From the NCBI RefSeq assembly GCF_022179345.1, contig NZ_BPQR01000011.1:45472-109471 (forward strand): a stretch of 64,000 bases of DNA, given 5' to 3'. The translations under genes were made by a program, and so were the position numbers. Positions 27,566 through 36,407 of this stretch are shown piece by piece (position 1 is the stretch's first letter; the number at the start of each line of letters is the position of its first letter). The notes below the pieces were generated by a model. The model saw only the letters and a list, made by a program, of their open reading frames with translations, ran no database searches and had not been told where the DNA came from. This stretch comes from Methylobacterium jeotgali. GTDB lineage: Bacteria; Pseudomonadota; Alphaproteobacteria; Rhizobiales; Beijerinckiaceae.

Positions 27566-28740
27566 CGTCTGCCCCGCTCCCGCAGCACCTCTTCGTAGAG
27601 GGCGAGCGTCCGCGCCACCATCGTCTCCGGCGAGAACGCCGTGCGCACCCGCTCGCGCCCGGCCTCGCCCATGCGGGCGCGCAGGTCCGGATCGTCGAGG
27701 AGTCGCAGCAGCGCCGCCGCCAGCGCGCCTGGATCGCGCGGCGGCACGACGAACCCGGTCTCGCCCTCTGTGACGAGTTCCGGCACGCCGCCGACCTCGG
27801 TCGCGACGACGGCCCGGCCCGCGGCCATGGCCTCGAGGATCGAGATCGGCAGGCCCTCGGAGACCGAGGGCAGCACGAAGAGATCGCAGGCGGCGAGACA
27901 GTCCGGCACGTCGGTCCGCTCGCCGGCGAAGACGATCGCCTCGCGCACGCCCAGCGCGGCGGCCTGCGCCTCCAGCTCGGTCAGCAGCGGGCCGGCGCCG
28001 ACGACGACGAGCCGCGTCGCGGGATGTCGCGCGATCACGGCGGGCAGCGCCGCGACGAGACTGTCGAGACCCTTGAACCAGACGAGGCGGGCGACGCTGA
28101 GGAGCAGCGGGGCCTCGGACGCGATCCCGAACTCGCTCCTCAGCCGGTTGGCCTCGGAGGAGCGGCCCTCGAAGCCGGTGATCGCGAGGCCGTTGTGGAT
28201 CGCCACCGTGCGGTCGGCGGGGAAGAGGCGGCCGTCCACAGCGCCGCAGCGCACACGCTCCGAGACGGTGATGACCCGGTCGATGGCGAGCGAGAACAGC
28301 GCCCGGTCGTAGGCCCAGAACAGGCCGCGCAGCAGCTTCCGGCGCAGCGCCAGGAAGCCGAGATTATGAGCGGTGTTGACGATCGCCGGCACCCGCGCGA
28401 GCCGCGCGGCGATCGTGCCTACCAGCGCCGCCTTGGACATGTGGGTGTGGACGACGTCGAAGCGCCGGTCCCGGAACAGACGCAGGCATCCGGCGAAGGC
28501 CCGCACGTCCCCGGCCGGGTGCAGGAGACGGCGGAAGTCGACATGCTCGACCCCGACGCCGGCCTCGGCCAGCGCGGCGGCGTTGCGGGTGTCGATGCTG
28601 CCGCAGACCACGGTGACCTCGTGGGAGGCGGCGAGCCCGCGCGCCAGCGTCAGCACGTGCTCGGGCACGCCGCCGACATCCATGCGCGTCACCACCTGAG
28701 CGATGCGCAGGCGCCGTCCGTTCTCGGCCCGTGCTGCCAT
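27562..28740 (-). CDS. GT4 family glycosyltransferase
   Basis: A 392-residue GT-B retaining glycosyltransferase with the N-terminal glycine loop RIAQVVTRMDVGGVPEHV and family-4 C-terminal motifs LLSVARLVWFKGLDSL, VFAGERTDVPDCLAACDLFVLPSVSEGLPISILEAMAAG and GGVPELV. It lies between the polysaccharide deacetylase gene (4-base gap) and the GNAT-like gene (4-base overlap) and should contribute one sugar linkage to the exopolysaccharide repeat. Confidence 0.92.
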   Translation of the reverse strand: MAARAENGRRLRIAQVVTRMDVGGVPEHVLTLARGLAASHEVTVVCGSIDTRNAAALAEAGVGVEHVDFRRLLHPAGDVRAFAGCLRLFRDRRFDVVHTHMSKAALVGTIAARLARVPAIVNTAHNLGFLALRRKLLRGLFWAYDRALFSLAIDRVITVSERVRCGAVDGRLFPADRTVAIHNGLAITGFEGRSSEANRLRSEFGIASEAPLLLSVARLVWFKGLDSLVAALPAVIARHPATRLVVVGAGPLLTELEAQAAALGVREAIVFAGERTDVPDCLAACDLFVLPSVSEGLPISILEAMAAGRAVVATEVGGVPELVTEGETGFVVPPRDPGALAAALLRLLDDPDLRARMGEAGRERVRTAFSPETMVARTLALYEEVLRERGRR

Positions 28741-28744
28741 CCCC

Positions 28745-29650
28745 TCAGGCCCTCGCCCGCACGAGGGGCATCATCATTCGGTTGACGGTCTGGAGGAGGC
28801 GCCGGAACCAGGCCGCCTCCTTGAAGGCGAGCCAGTCGAGGGCGCCGGCGAGCTTCATGCGGAATACGAAGGGGCTGTCGCTCGCCGAGACCTCCGTGCG
28901 CCGGAGCACCAGGGGCCGGCTGCCGACGGGATTCACGCCGGGCACCGTGGTGAAGGCGAGCGCGTAGCCGGCCTCCGCCGCCCGCGCCTCGACGGCTGCG
29001 TCGGTGTCGCCGCCGGGATAGGCGAAGGCGGTGACGGGCGTGCCGAGCATGGCTTCGAGGGCGCGGCGGGAGTCACTCAGCTCCCGGCGCTGCACCTCGG
29101 CCGGCACCTGCGTGAGGAGCGGATGGGTCATGGTGTGGGAGCCGATCTCGATCCCGTTCGCGATGAGGCGCGCAAGATCGCCCTCGCCCAGGAAACGGCC
29201 GAGGCCGGCCGGGTCGGCGTGCGGCCAGACCTCGCCGGTCTCGCGGCCGAGGAAGCCCGGCACCGCGAAGACCACCGCCGGGATGCCGTGGCGGGCGAGG
29301 ATCGGAGCCGCGACCTCCCAATTGTCGGCGTAGCCGTCGTCGAAGGTGACGAGCACGGCCTTCCTGTCGAGGCGTGCGCGACCGCTCAGCATCGCCTCGA
29401 ATTCGGCGAGCGTCACCCCCCGGAAGCCCTTGGCACGGAGATGGGCCATCTGCCGCTCGAAGGCCGCCGCGCCGACGCTGATCTCGCGGGAGACGGGCCC
29501 GAGCGCCGCGAAGGCGTGGTCGTTGACGCGGTGGTAGAAGAGCACCCGAAGTCCGGCCCGCTTCGGCAGCACGAGGCCGGGCAGCGCCAGCGCCGTCTTC
29601 AGCCAGCGCTTCAGGCCGATCCTGAACCGGGACAGCGCGACGCCGCTCAC
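28745..29650 (-). CDS. Polysaccharide deacetylase (NodB domain)
   Basis: A 301-residue carbohydrate esterase 4 protein with the metal and catalytic signature VTFDDGYADNW and SHTMTHPLL, and AFAYPGGDTD downstream. It should remove N- or O-acetyl groups from a growing or finished polysaccharide. It starts with GTG at 29650, overlapping the previous stop by four bases. A second deacetylase precedes it, so two different acetyl removal steps or substrates are likely. Confidence 0.9.
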   Translation of the reverse strand: MSGVALSRFRIGLKRWLKTALALPGLVLPKRAGLRVLFYHRVNDHAFAALGPVSREISVGAAAFERQMAHLRAKGFRGVTLAEFEAMLSGRARLDRKAVLVTFDDGYADNWEVAAPILARHGIPAVVFAVPGFLGRETGEVWPHADPAGLGRFLGEGDLARLIANGIEIGSHTMTHPLLTQVPAEVQRRELSDSRRALEAMLGTPVTAFAYPGGDTDAAVEARAAEAGYALAFTTVPGVNPVGSRPLVLRRTEVSASDSPFVFRMKLAGALDWLAFKEAAWFRRLLQTVNRMMMPLVRARA

Positions 29651-30504
29651 GCCCGGCTCCGGGCCGCGGCGAGCTCGCCCGCGTAGACCGCATCCATCCG
29701 CGACCAGGGGAAGTCCGCCAGCAGGCGCCGCAGCTTGCCTTCCATCCGGTCGAGGTTGACGTAGTGGCGGAAGCGCGAGCGCCCGCCGACATCGGCGCGG
29801 GGCTGGCCCGGATCGACCTCCCAGGGGTGGAAGTAGAAGTTCAGCGGCAGCCCCTCGCCACGGCTGACGCGCCCCAGCGCGAAGCGGAACAGAGCGTAGG
29901 GTAGGAGCCGGAAGTAGCCCCCTCCCCCCGCCGGCAGCCGGCGCCCGGCGAGCGTCGCCGTGGTGATCGGGATCTCGAGGAAGCCCGGCAGCGGCTCGAA
30001 GGGCGCGCGGGGAGCGTCCGGCACGCCGTAATGGTCGTGGCGGATCGGGTTGACGCTGGAGCTGTAGCGGAAGCCTTCCGCGGCGAGCGTCTCGAAGGCC
30101 CACCATGTGCTGCGGTCGATGGAGAAGTTCGCCGCCCGGTAGCCCTGCACCGCCTGCCCGCTCGCGTCCTCGACGGCGGCCTTGGCGGCGCGGATGTCGC
30201 GGGCGAAGACCTCCGGCGTCTGCTCGGTGACGCGGTAGTGTCGATCGCCGTGGCTCGCGACCTCGTGGCCGGCCTCGGCGATCGCCCGTACCAGGGCGGG
30301 ATGCGCCCGCGCGACGCTGCCCAGGATGAAGAACGTGCCCGTGGCGCCGCCCGCCGCGAAGAGGTCGAGGATGCGCCGCGTCGCGTCCTCGACCCGCGAG
30401 GGCAGCTCGTCCCAGGCGGAGCGGGGATAGGCCGAGCCGAGCGCCGCGGCGTGGTAGTAGTCCTCCACGTCGACGGTGATGGCGTTACGGGGCGTGGCGC
30501 TCAC
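29647..30504 (-). CDS. XrtA-type polysaccharide deacetylase (DUF3473 type)
   Basis: A 285-residue NodB-fold deacetylase beginning NAITVDVEDYYHAAAL, with SHGDRHYRVTEQTPE as the second metal motif and the DUF3473-type end (LNFYFHPWEVDPGQPRADV, RFRHYVNLDRMEGKLRRLL). These features are characteristic of deacetylases linked to the exosortase XrtA / PEP-CTERM systems. The start is a GTG at 30504 overlapping the stop of the upstream methyltransferase by four bases. No exosortase gene is present here, so the association is only by family resemblance. Confidence 0.9.
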   Translation of the reverse strand: MSATPRNAITVDVEDYYHAAALGSAYPRSAWDELPSRVEDATRRILDLFAAGGATGTFFILGSVARAHPALVRAIAEAGHEVASHGDRHYRVTEQTPEVFARDIRAAKAAVEDASGQAVQGYRAANFSIDRSTWWAFETLAAEGFRYSSSVNPIRHDHYGVPDAPRAPFEPLPGFLEIPITTATLAGRRLPAGGGGYFRLLPYALFRFALGRVSRGEGLPLNFYFHPWEVDPGQPRADVGGRSRFRHYVNLDRMEGKLRRLLADFPWSRMDAVYAGELAAARSRA

Positions 30505-31439
30505 GGCACGGGCTCAGGATGAAGGGCCGGCAGGCTGTAGCTCTCGTCCTTGCGCAGCACCAGGGTCGCGCTCGACACGTAGCGCAGCGCCATCGCCGCG
30601 AGCCCGTGCAGGGCGCCCGGCACCGCGTAGCGGTAGCGCGCCGGCTTGCCCGCCATCGCACGCAGCTTCGCCGTATAGTAGTGCGGCGTATAGCGGAACG
30701 TTGCGTGGAGCTTCGCCCGCTTCGCCTCGGCGATCAGCGTGGCCATGGTCCGGTAGTTCGTGAAGCGGACGAGGAAATCCGCGTGCGCTCGCGCGTAGCG
30801 GTCGAGGTCGGTCTCCGCCGCCGCGCGGAAGCGCCCGATGCCGAGGCGGTTCGACCAGCGGATCGCATCGGCGATCGCATCCGAGCCCCCGAACCAGTGG
30901 GCGAAGGGCACGTGCAGGTGCGGCTCCACCGCGACGTGGCCGAGCGGGAAAAGATGCACCGAGACCCCGCCCGGCCGCAGCACCCGCGCCGTCTCGGCGA
31001 AGAAGCGGCCGTGGTCGGCGACGTGCTCCAGCACCTGATTCGAGACCACGGCGTCGAGGGAGGCGTCGGCGTAGGGCCACGGGTCCCGCTCGGAGATCAG
31101 GGCCAGCCGCTCGCGCCAGGAGACGCCGGTGGCCGCGTCGAGATCGGCAATGGTGCGGTCGAAGTAGCCCGCCTGCTGCACGCCGTGGTCCCCGACGTCG
31201 AAGCCATGGAGATCGAGCTCGGCGCCCGGCCGCAGGATCGGCAGCGCGCGGGCGAGATAGCCGAGCAGCAGCCCGTCGCCGCATCCGGCATCGAGCAGCG
31301 AGAGCCGGCCGCCGGGCGAGCGTCCCGCAAGCTCGCTCTCGACCACGGCGAGGATGTGCTGATGCGTCAGGCTCAGCGCCGCCGGCATCGCATCGACTCG
31401 CGATGAAGGCACGAACGAAGTGTTCACCACGCAATTCAT
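30501..31439 (-). CDS. Class I SAM-dependent methyltransferase
   Basis: A methyltransferase of about 312 residues with motif I LLDAGCGDGLLLGYLARAL, an acidic HGFDVGDHG and ASLDAVVSNQVLEHVADHGRFFAETARVLRPGGV. It is the first gene of the minus-strand polysaccharide operon; the GTG of the deacetylase overlaps its stop. The start is not certain: ATGs lie at 31454, 31439 and 31391, with no strong ribosome site at any of them, and sequence upstream of 31391 is lower in GC. I use 31439. A sugar or lipid-carrier methylation role is inference. Confidence 0.82.
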   Translation of the reverse strand: MNCVVNTSFVPSSRVDAMPAALSLTHQHILAVVESELAGRSPGGRLSLLDAGCGDGLLLGYLARALPILRPGAELDLHGFDVGDHGVQQAGYFDRTIADLDAATGVSWRERLALISERDPWPYADASLDAVVSNQVLEHVADHGRFFAETARVLRPGGVSVHLFPLGHVAVEPHLHVPFAHWFGGSDAIADAIRWSNRLGIGRFRAAAETDLDRYARAHADFLVRFTNYRTMATLIAEAKRAKLHATFRYTPHYYTAKLRAMAGKPARYRYAVPGALHGLAAMALRYVSSATLVLRKDESYSLPALHPEPVP

Positions 31440-31570
31440 TCGTTCTCGAGCCATCGACAGGTGCGGCGCAGCAATCCGAGCGTGCTCTGCACTACAAGGC
31501 GCTATGCAACGGGGATGACCGCGGTACGTTAACTTGTTGGCAAGCTGCGCCCGCGACCGTGGGGGCCACG

Positions 31571-31732
31571 ATGGAGGTCGAGGCCACGATGCAAGTCCCG
31601 CTCGTTTCAGGGTCGGCTGGTTTCCTGCCGCCGACCGCCGCTGACGATGCCTGGTCACGCCGCCGGGCTGCCGCTGCCATCATCGGTGCCTCCGTCGCCC
31701 TCTGGTCCGGCATCGTCTACCTGCTCGCCTGA
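31571..31732 (+). CDS. Small single-pass membrane protein
   Basis: A 53-residue frame beginning MEVEATMQVPLVSGSAGFL and ending in a hydrophobic segment (RRRAAAAIIGASVALWSGIVYLLA) that would be an inner-membrane helix after an Arg-rich positive-inside boundary. GTGGGGG precedes the ATG. It is convergent with the polyprenyl glycosylphosphotransferase gene, five bases away, and has no family I recognise. It could be a small subunit for the exopolysaccharide complex. Confidence 0.55.
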   Translation: MEVEATMQVPLVSGSAGFLPPTAADDAWSRRRAAAAIIGASVALWSGIVYLLA

Positions 31733-31736
31733 GACC

Positions 31737-33053
31737 TCAGCGAGAACCTTCCGCCAGCAGCACGACCCGCACCGTCTGGACGAGGATGACGAGGTCGAGG
31801 ATCACGCTGCCGTTCTTCAGGTAGTAGAGGTCGTAGGCGGTCTTCTGCTCGGCGTCGGCGAGGCTGGCGCCGTAGGGGTAGTTGATCTGCGCCCAGCCGG
31901 TGAGGCCCGGTGGCACGAGGTGCCGGTGCGCGTAGAGCGGGATCGCCGCCTCCAGCTCCGCCACGATCTGCGGCCGCTCGGGGCGGGGGCCGACGAGGCT
32001 CATGTCGCCGCGCAGGACGTTGAGGATCTGCGGCAGCTCGTCGATGCGCGACTTGCGCAGGAAGCGGCCGACCGCCGTCGTTCGGCGGTCCCCGGCGACG
32101 GCCCAGCGGGCCACGCCGTCGGCCTCCGCGTCGACGCGCATGGTACGGAACTTCATGATGCGGAAGCTCCGCCCGCCGAGCCCGACCCGCTCCTGCCGGT
32201 AGAACATCGGCCCGCGGTCGCAGAGCACCACCGCGAGCCCGGCGAGCAGCATCAGCGGCAGGGTCGTGAGCAGGATCGCGAGGCTCGCCGTCACGTCGAG
32301 GATGCGCTTGACGAGGCGGCTCGCCGCACCGCGCTGCGAGCCCTCGGAGAAGATCAGCCGGAGGGCCTCGCGGTCGTCGACCTCGATCTGCCGTGTCTCG
32401 CGCTCGACGAAGGTGCCGAGCGTCTCGACGCGGGCGCCGGCGAGCCGGGCGCGCAGGAGCACGTCGGCCAGCGCCCCCTCGGGCTCTCCGGCGATGTCGA
32501 GGACGATGGCGTCGATGCGCGAATCCCGGAAGGCGCAGGCGACGGCCTCGGCTCCGCCCTCCGCCGGGATGAAGCCGGCCTGGACGAAGCGCGCCGGGCG
32601 GGCCCGCGCCTCGATCTCGGCGAGCCGCCGCCCGGACCGGTCGTCGCCGATGAGCAGCACGCGGCTCTTGAAGGTCGGCGTCTCGGCGAGACGGCAGGTC
32701 ACGAGCCGGTTGAGCACCAGCGCCGACACGCCGGCCAGGCTGAGCGCGGCGGCCGTGAGGTCGAACCGGTCGAGAAGGCCCACCTCGGAGGCGAGAGCCT
32801 GGAGGAGCACGGCGGCGGCGAACACGCTGACCGCACGGGTGGGCAGCCGATGCAGCCCCAGGAACGAGCGCTGGTAGAGCCCCATCGCGAAGGCGGGGAT
32901 GACGATCGACCAGAGGAGGACTGCGGGCCCTGCCGCCGAGACCGGTCCGAAGCCGGTGGACTTCGCCGCCAGGACCACGGCGCTCACCGCGGCCACGTCG
33001 ACCGCCGCGAGGAGCACGGCAAGGCGCGGCACTTCGACGTGATAGATACGCAT
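31737..33053 (-). CDS. Polyprenyl glycosylphosphotransferase (initiating enzyme)
   Basis: A 438-residue bacterial sugar transferase that starts repeat-unit assembly by moving a sugar-1-phosphate to undecaprenyl phosphate. It has N-terminal membrane helices, a nucleotide-binding CoA-binding-like middle (VLLIGDDRSGRRLAEI), then the PglC/WbaP catalytic part: a membrane hairpin, FRIMKFRTMRVDAEADG, SRIDELPQILNVLRGDMSLVGPRPERP and LTGWAQINYPYGA. The layout matches the XrtA-linked TIGR03013-type enzymes. It is transcribed from a candidate promoter about 200 bases upstream. Confidence 0.92.
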   Translation of the reverse strand: MRIYHVEVPRLAVLLAAVDVAAVSAVVLAAKSTGFGPVSAAGPAVLLWSIVIPAFAMGLYQRSFLGLHRLPTRAVSVFAAAVLLQALASEVGLLDRFDLTAAALSLAGVSALVLNRLVTCRLAETPTFKSRVLLIGDDRSGRRLAEIEARARPARFVQAGFIPAEGGAEAVACAFRDSRIDAIVLDIAGEPEGALADVLLRARLAGARVETLGTFVERETRQIEVDDREALRLIFSEGSQRGAASRLVKRILDVTASLAILLTTLPLMLLAGLAVVLCDRGPMFYRQERVGLGGRSFRIMKFRTMRVDAEADGVARWAVAGDRRTTAVGRFLRKSRIDELPQILNVLRGDMSLVGPRPERPQIVAELEAAIPLYAHRHLVPPGLTGWAQINYPYGASLADAEQKTAYDLYYLKNGSVILDLVILVQTVRVVLLAEGSR

Positions 33054-33425
33054 CGCCCCGCCCCGCCCATCGCCTCGACCGCCGACGCTTCAGGCGCCTC
33101 GACGGTCGTGCCTTCCTACGCAGAGGAATGCCGCCCGGCAGTGCGGGGCGGCACGTCCGCGTTAACCAAGTCCGGTGCCTCGCATGGGCTTCGCGCCGAG
33201 CCTTCGGCAGCGTGCAACCTCGCGGACCCCGAACCAGACTTCACTGTGAGGCGCTTCTAGATTAACGATAACAGACTGTAAACACGCGCACGATGACTTG
33301 ACTTAGCGTCTCACGACATCGCGCCTTGACAACTTCCAAGGATACGCACTCTGACTTCGCAGTTGAGGGCGCAGAGCGGCTAAGCTGACATCATACCGCC
33401 GCGAAGGTGAGAGCTTCGATCGACG
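33054..33425. other. Intergenic divergent promoter region
   Basis: A 372-base stretch with no gene, notably lower in GC between about 33240 and 33380 than its surroundings. It must carry the promoters of the divergent glycosylphosphotransferase and GT2 genes. One good minus-strand promoter-like pair lies at 33254-33282. TTGACA at 33326-33331 suits a plus-strand -35 but no convincing -10 follows. Confidence 0.65.
33254..33282 (-). promoter_or_regulatory. Candidate sigma-70-type promoter for the glycosylphosphotransferase gene
   Basis: On the minus strand TTTACA (33282-33277) and TAGAAG (33259-33254) are separated by 17 bases, a good geometry with five and four consensus matches. It would give a leader of about 190 bases before the start at 33053. 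Confidence 0.4.
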
Positions 33426-34379
33426 ATGCATGCGTTCGACGTCAGCGTCGTAATCCCGACCTACCGGCGCGCTGCGATCCTGCATCGCACGCTGATGCTC
33501 TATGGAGAGCAGCGGGCGGCGGGACGCTTCGAGATCATCGTCGTCGACGACGCCTCCGGCGACGGGACGCCGGTCATGCTCGGGGACATCGCGGGTTCGC
33601 TGCCCTATCCGCTCCGCTTCTTCGTCCAGGACGCCAACTGCGGCCCCTCCGCCGCGCGCAACCGTGCCCTGCGGGAGGCGCAGGGCCGGATACTGTTGAT
33701 CGCGGGCGACGACATCCTGCCCGAGCCGAACCTGATCGCCGAGCACTCGGCGTGGCACGACTCGCGCCATCCCGAGGCGGCGGTCGCGGTGCTCGGCCGC
33801 ATCCTCTGGGCCGAGCCGCCGGAGGTGACGCCGCTGATGCGCTGGCTGGAGACGAGCGGCAGCCAGTTCGGCTACGGCCGCATCCGGCACGGCGAGGCGG
33901 TCGATTACGGCTACTTCTACACGAGCAACGTCTCGCTCAAGCGCGATTTCCTCCGCGAGACCGGCCAGTTCCTCGACGAGCGCCTGCGCTTCTGCGAGGA
34001 CTCCGAATGGGGTCAGCGGCTGTTCGCGCGGGGCCTGAGCCTGCGCTACAACGCCGAGGCGCTCGGCCGGCATCTCCACCCGATCACCCTGCCGGAATCG
34101 CTGCGGCGCATGGAGCAGGTCGGACGCGCAGTGCGGGCCCTGCGCAGCATCAACCCCGAGAACTTCGCCCGGCTCACCGGCGGCCTCCTGGAGCCCGGAC
34201 GAGCCGGCAAGCTCGCGCTGCTGCGCCTCCTTCTTCACCCGGCCGTCGACGCCGCCGTCTACGCGCCGCTGGCGCGCCTGTGCGAGCGGCGGGTCGTCGC
34301 CGACAAGATCTACGCCGCGAGCCACGCCTCCCATCTCATGAGGGGCCTTCTCGCCGAGCCCGCGCCGGAGTCCCCGTGA
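33426..34379 (+). CDS. GT2 family glycosyltransferase
   Basis: A 317-residue GT-A glycosyltransferase. It starts HAFDVSVVIPTYRRAAILHRTL and has IIVVDDASGDGTP, GPSAARNRALREAQGRILLIAGDDILPEPNLIAEH and an acceptor region CEDSEWGQRLFARGLSLRY. It should add a sugar to the lipid-linked repeat unit. It shares a GTGA overlap with the FkbM methyltransferase gene, so the two form a plus-strand pair divergent from the rest of the locus. Confidence 0.92.
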   Translation: MHAFDVSVVIPTYRRAAILHRTLMLYGEQRAAGRFEIIVVDDASGDGTPVMLGDIAGSLPYPLRFFVQDANCGPSAARNRALREAQGRILLIAGDDILPEPNLIAEHSAWHDSRHPEAAVAVLGRILWAEPPEVTPLMRWLETSGSQFGYGRIRHGEAVDYGYFYTSNVSLKRDFLRETGQFLDERLRFCEDSEWGQRLFARGLSLRYNAEALGRHLHPITLPESLRRMEQVGRAVRALRSINPENFARLTGGLLEPGRAGKLALLRLLLHPAVDAAVYAPLARLCERRVVADKIYAASHASHLMRGLLAEPAPESP

Positions 34380-35233
34380 GCCTGATCGAGAGCCTGCGCG
34401 AGCTGCGCGAACGCTCCGCCGAGGTGCCGCTGCACCGCCTGGGGGCGCGCATCCTGCTCTGGAAGGCCTATCGGATGGCGAGCGCCCGGCCGGTGGTGCC
34501 CCTCCACGGCCGCTCGCGGATGCGCCTCCAGGCGCGGCCCGGCGAACACGGCATCCGCGCCGGCATCTTCCTCCTGCGCGATGCCTACGAGCCCTCCGTG
34601 CGCCACGCCATCGACCGGTTCGTGAAGCCGGGCGACCGCTGCTACGACATCGGCGCGAACCTCGGCCTCTGGACGTTGCGCATGGCCGAGCGGGCCGGGC
34701 CAACGGGCCGCGTCGACGCCTTCGAGCCGGGGCCGGAGACAGCCGCCGCGCTCGCCGAGGCGCTAGAGCTGTCGGGGCATGCCAGCGCCCATGTCCACAC
34801 CACGGCGCTCGGCGAGAGCGAGGGCCGCGCCACCCTCTACGTGCCCGACGATGTCGGCCGCGGCGCACTGGCCCCGGAGAGCGAGCGCGACGGCGCGGTG
34901 AGCGTCGGCGTGCGCCGCCTCGACGATGTCTGGGAAACGCAGGGGAAGCCGGCGGTCGCCTTCGTGAAGATGGATGTCGAGGGCGCCGAGCCCCTGGTGC
35001 TGCGCGGCGGCAGCGCCTTCCTCGCCGCGACGCGGCCGGTCGTGTGCTGCGAGATCAACCCGCCGAAGCTCGCCAACATGGGCTTCCGGGCCGGCGACGT
35101 GCTCGAACCTTTCGCCCGGCTCGGCTACGCGGCGCTGGCCTGGGATGCGCCCGCAGCGGCGCTGGTGCCGGTGGCGATGGAGGGCGACCCGGAGGCGGTG
35201 CGCGATCTCGTCCTTCTGCCGGACGCGCCTTGA
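34376..35233 (+). CDS. FkbM family methyltransferase
   Basis: A 285-residue SAM-dependent methyltransferase with DIGANLGLWTLRMAERAG, RVDAFEPGPET and the FkbM signature VAFVKMDVEGAEPLVLRGG. FkbM proteins O-methylate sugars in many exopolysaccharide and antibiotic loci. The GTG at 34376 overlaps the GT2 stop by four bases. It ends 11 bases from the convergent secreted-protein gene. Confidence 0.9.
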   Translation: MSLIESLRELRERSAEVPLHRLGARILLWKAYRMASARPVVPLHGRSRMRLQARPGEHGIRAGIFLLRDAYEPSVRHAIDRFVKPGDRCYDIGANLGLWTLRMAERAGPTGRVDAFEPGPETAAALAEALELSGHASAHVHTTALGESEGRATLYVPDDVGRGALAPESERDGAVSVGVRRLDDVWETQGKPAVAFVKMDVEGAEPLVLRGGSAFLAATRPVVCCEINPPKLANMGFRAGDVLEPFARLGYAALAWDAPAAALVPVAMEGDPEAVRDLVLLPDAP

Positions 35234-35244
35234 TACCGTGCGCC

Positions 35245-36240
35245 TCAGCGCGGCGGGGCGACCGCCTTCGAGACCGCGAGGATGTCGCCCCAGGCGGGCG
35301 ACTCGGCCTTGGCGATGAAGCTCGTTCCCCAGAACACCACGATTTCCGCGCCGCCCGCCACGGCGGCATCCGTCATCGCGCGCAGCTCGGCCTTCGTCGG
35401 CGGGCGCACGATATCGAGGATCGGCGAGCCCTTCATGCCGGCGACCACCGCCGGGTCGTACTGGTCGGCGTAGGAGAAGCCCTGGAGCACCATGAAGCGG
35501 CGCTTGTCGGGCAGCTCGCGGGCGACCCAGTCGGCGTAGGCGCGCACCGTCTCGGCGGGTCCCGCCTGCGCCACGTCGAGGGCGGGAAGCGCGGTCTGCG
35601 CGAGCTCCTGCGGGATCGGATAGACGTCGAAGCCGACCATGTTCGCGAAGCGGCCATGCGCCTTGACCTCGTCGAGGTAGCGCTTGCGGCCGATTCGGGT
35701 CTGAAGCTCGGGCCGGTCCATCACCAGCGGCGCGTGGACCATCATCACCGGCAGGCTCGCGTCGATGGCCTTCACCCGCCTGTAGAGCGCCTCGGAGGCC
35801 GAGAGCTTCACCCCCTGGTGCGGCGGCTCGTCATAGGCGACGACTCCGGCGATCCCGTCGCGGCCGGTGCAGGCGATGAGCGCCCGCAGCGGGTCGGCCT
35901 CGCCGGCGGCCGGCATCGCGTCGGCCGGGTAGAGCAGGCCGCCCGGCGCCAGCAGGCGGATGCCGTGCCGGCGCATCGCCGCGAAGGCCGGGGCGTCGGG
36001 TTTGCAGGGCGGCACGAACTCGGTCTCGAAGCCGAGGCTCTTGGCCTCCGGCTGCTCGACATACTGGAAGGTCGGGAAGAAGGCGGTGACGCCGTTCGCC
36101 CTGAGATCGGCGAAGATGCGGTCCCAGTCCCGCGTCTGCGCGAGGTCGCGGGGCACGCCCGAGACGGCGACCACGGGCTCGGCCCGGGCGGCCGAGGGCA
36201 GCGCCAGCGCGCAGAGCAGGGCGAGGAGGCGCAGGCGCAT
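35245..36240 (-). CDS. Secreted protein of unknown function in EPS locus
   Basis: A 331-residue exported protein with a clear signal peptide (MRLRLLALLCALALPSAARAE). Beta-alpha repeats with hydrophobic strand ends (VTAFFPTFQYVEQP, GIAGVVAYDEPPHQ, ASLPVMMVHAPLV, NMVGFDVYPIPQ, RRFMVLQGFSY and AEIVVFWGTSF) suggest a TIM-barrel of glycoside-hydrolase type, with AYDEP and FDVYP as possible acidic active-site strands. I know no family. It is divergent from the polymerase gene and could act on exported polysaccharide. The start at 36240 is chosen because it begins the signal peptide. Confidence 0.75.
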   Translation of the reverse strand: MRLRLLALLCALALPSAARAEPVVAVSGVPRDLAQTRDWDRIFADLRANGVTAFFPTFQYVEQPEAKSLGFETEFVPPCKPDAPAFAAMRRHGIRLLAPGGLLYPADAMPAAGEADPLRALIACTGRDGIAGVVAYDEPPHQGVKLSASEALYRRVKAIDASLPVMMVHAPLVMDRPELQTRIGRKRYLDEVKAHGRFANMVGFDVYPIPQELAQTALPALDVAQAGPAETVRAYADWVARELPDKRRFMVLQGFSYADQYDPAVVAGMKGSPILDIVRPPTKAELRAMTDAAVAGGAEIVVFWGTSFIAKAESPAWGDILAVSKAVAPPR

Positions 36241-36407
36241 TCGGTAGAGCCCCCGGATCAACGGCCGCGGCCTTGTATGCGATGCTGGCGGCGCTCGAGC
36301 GGCCGGCCACGACGGGCATCGGCGCGGCGGCGGGCCGCCTCCGCACGCCTTTCGGGGCCGGTTAGCATCACAGAAGCGGCCTGCGGGCAAGCGGGGAGAG
36401 CGAGAGG

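Noticed and set aside
33326..33331. TTGACA as the -35 of the GT2 gene at 33426
   Set aside because: No acceptable -10 lies 16-18 bases downstream.
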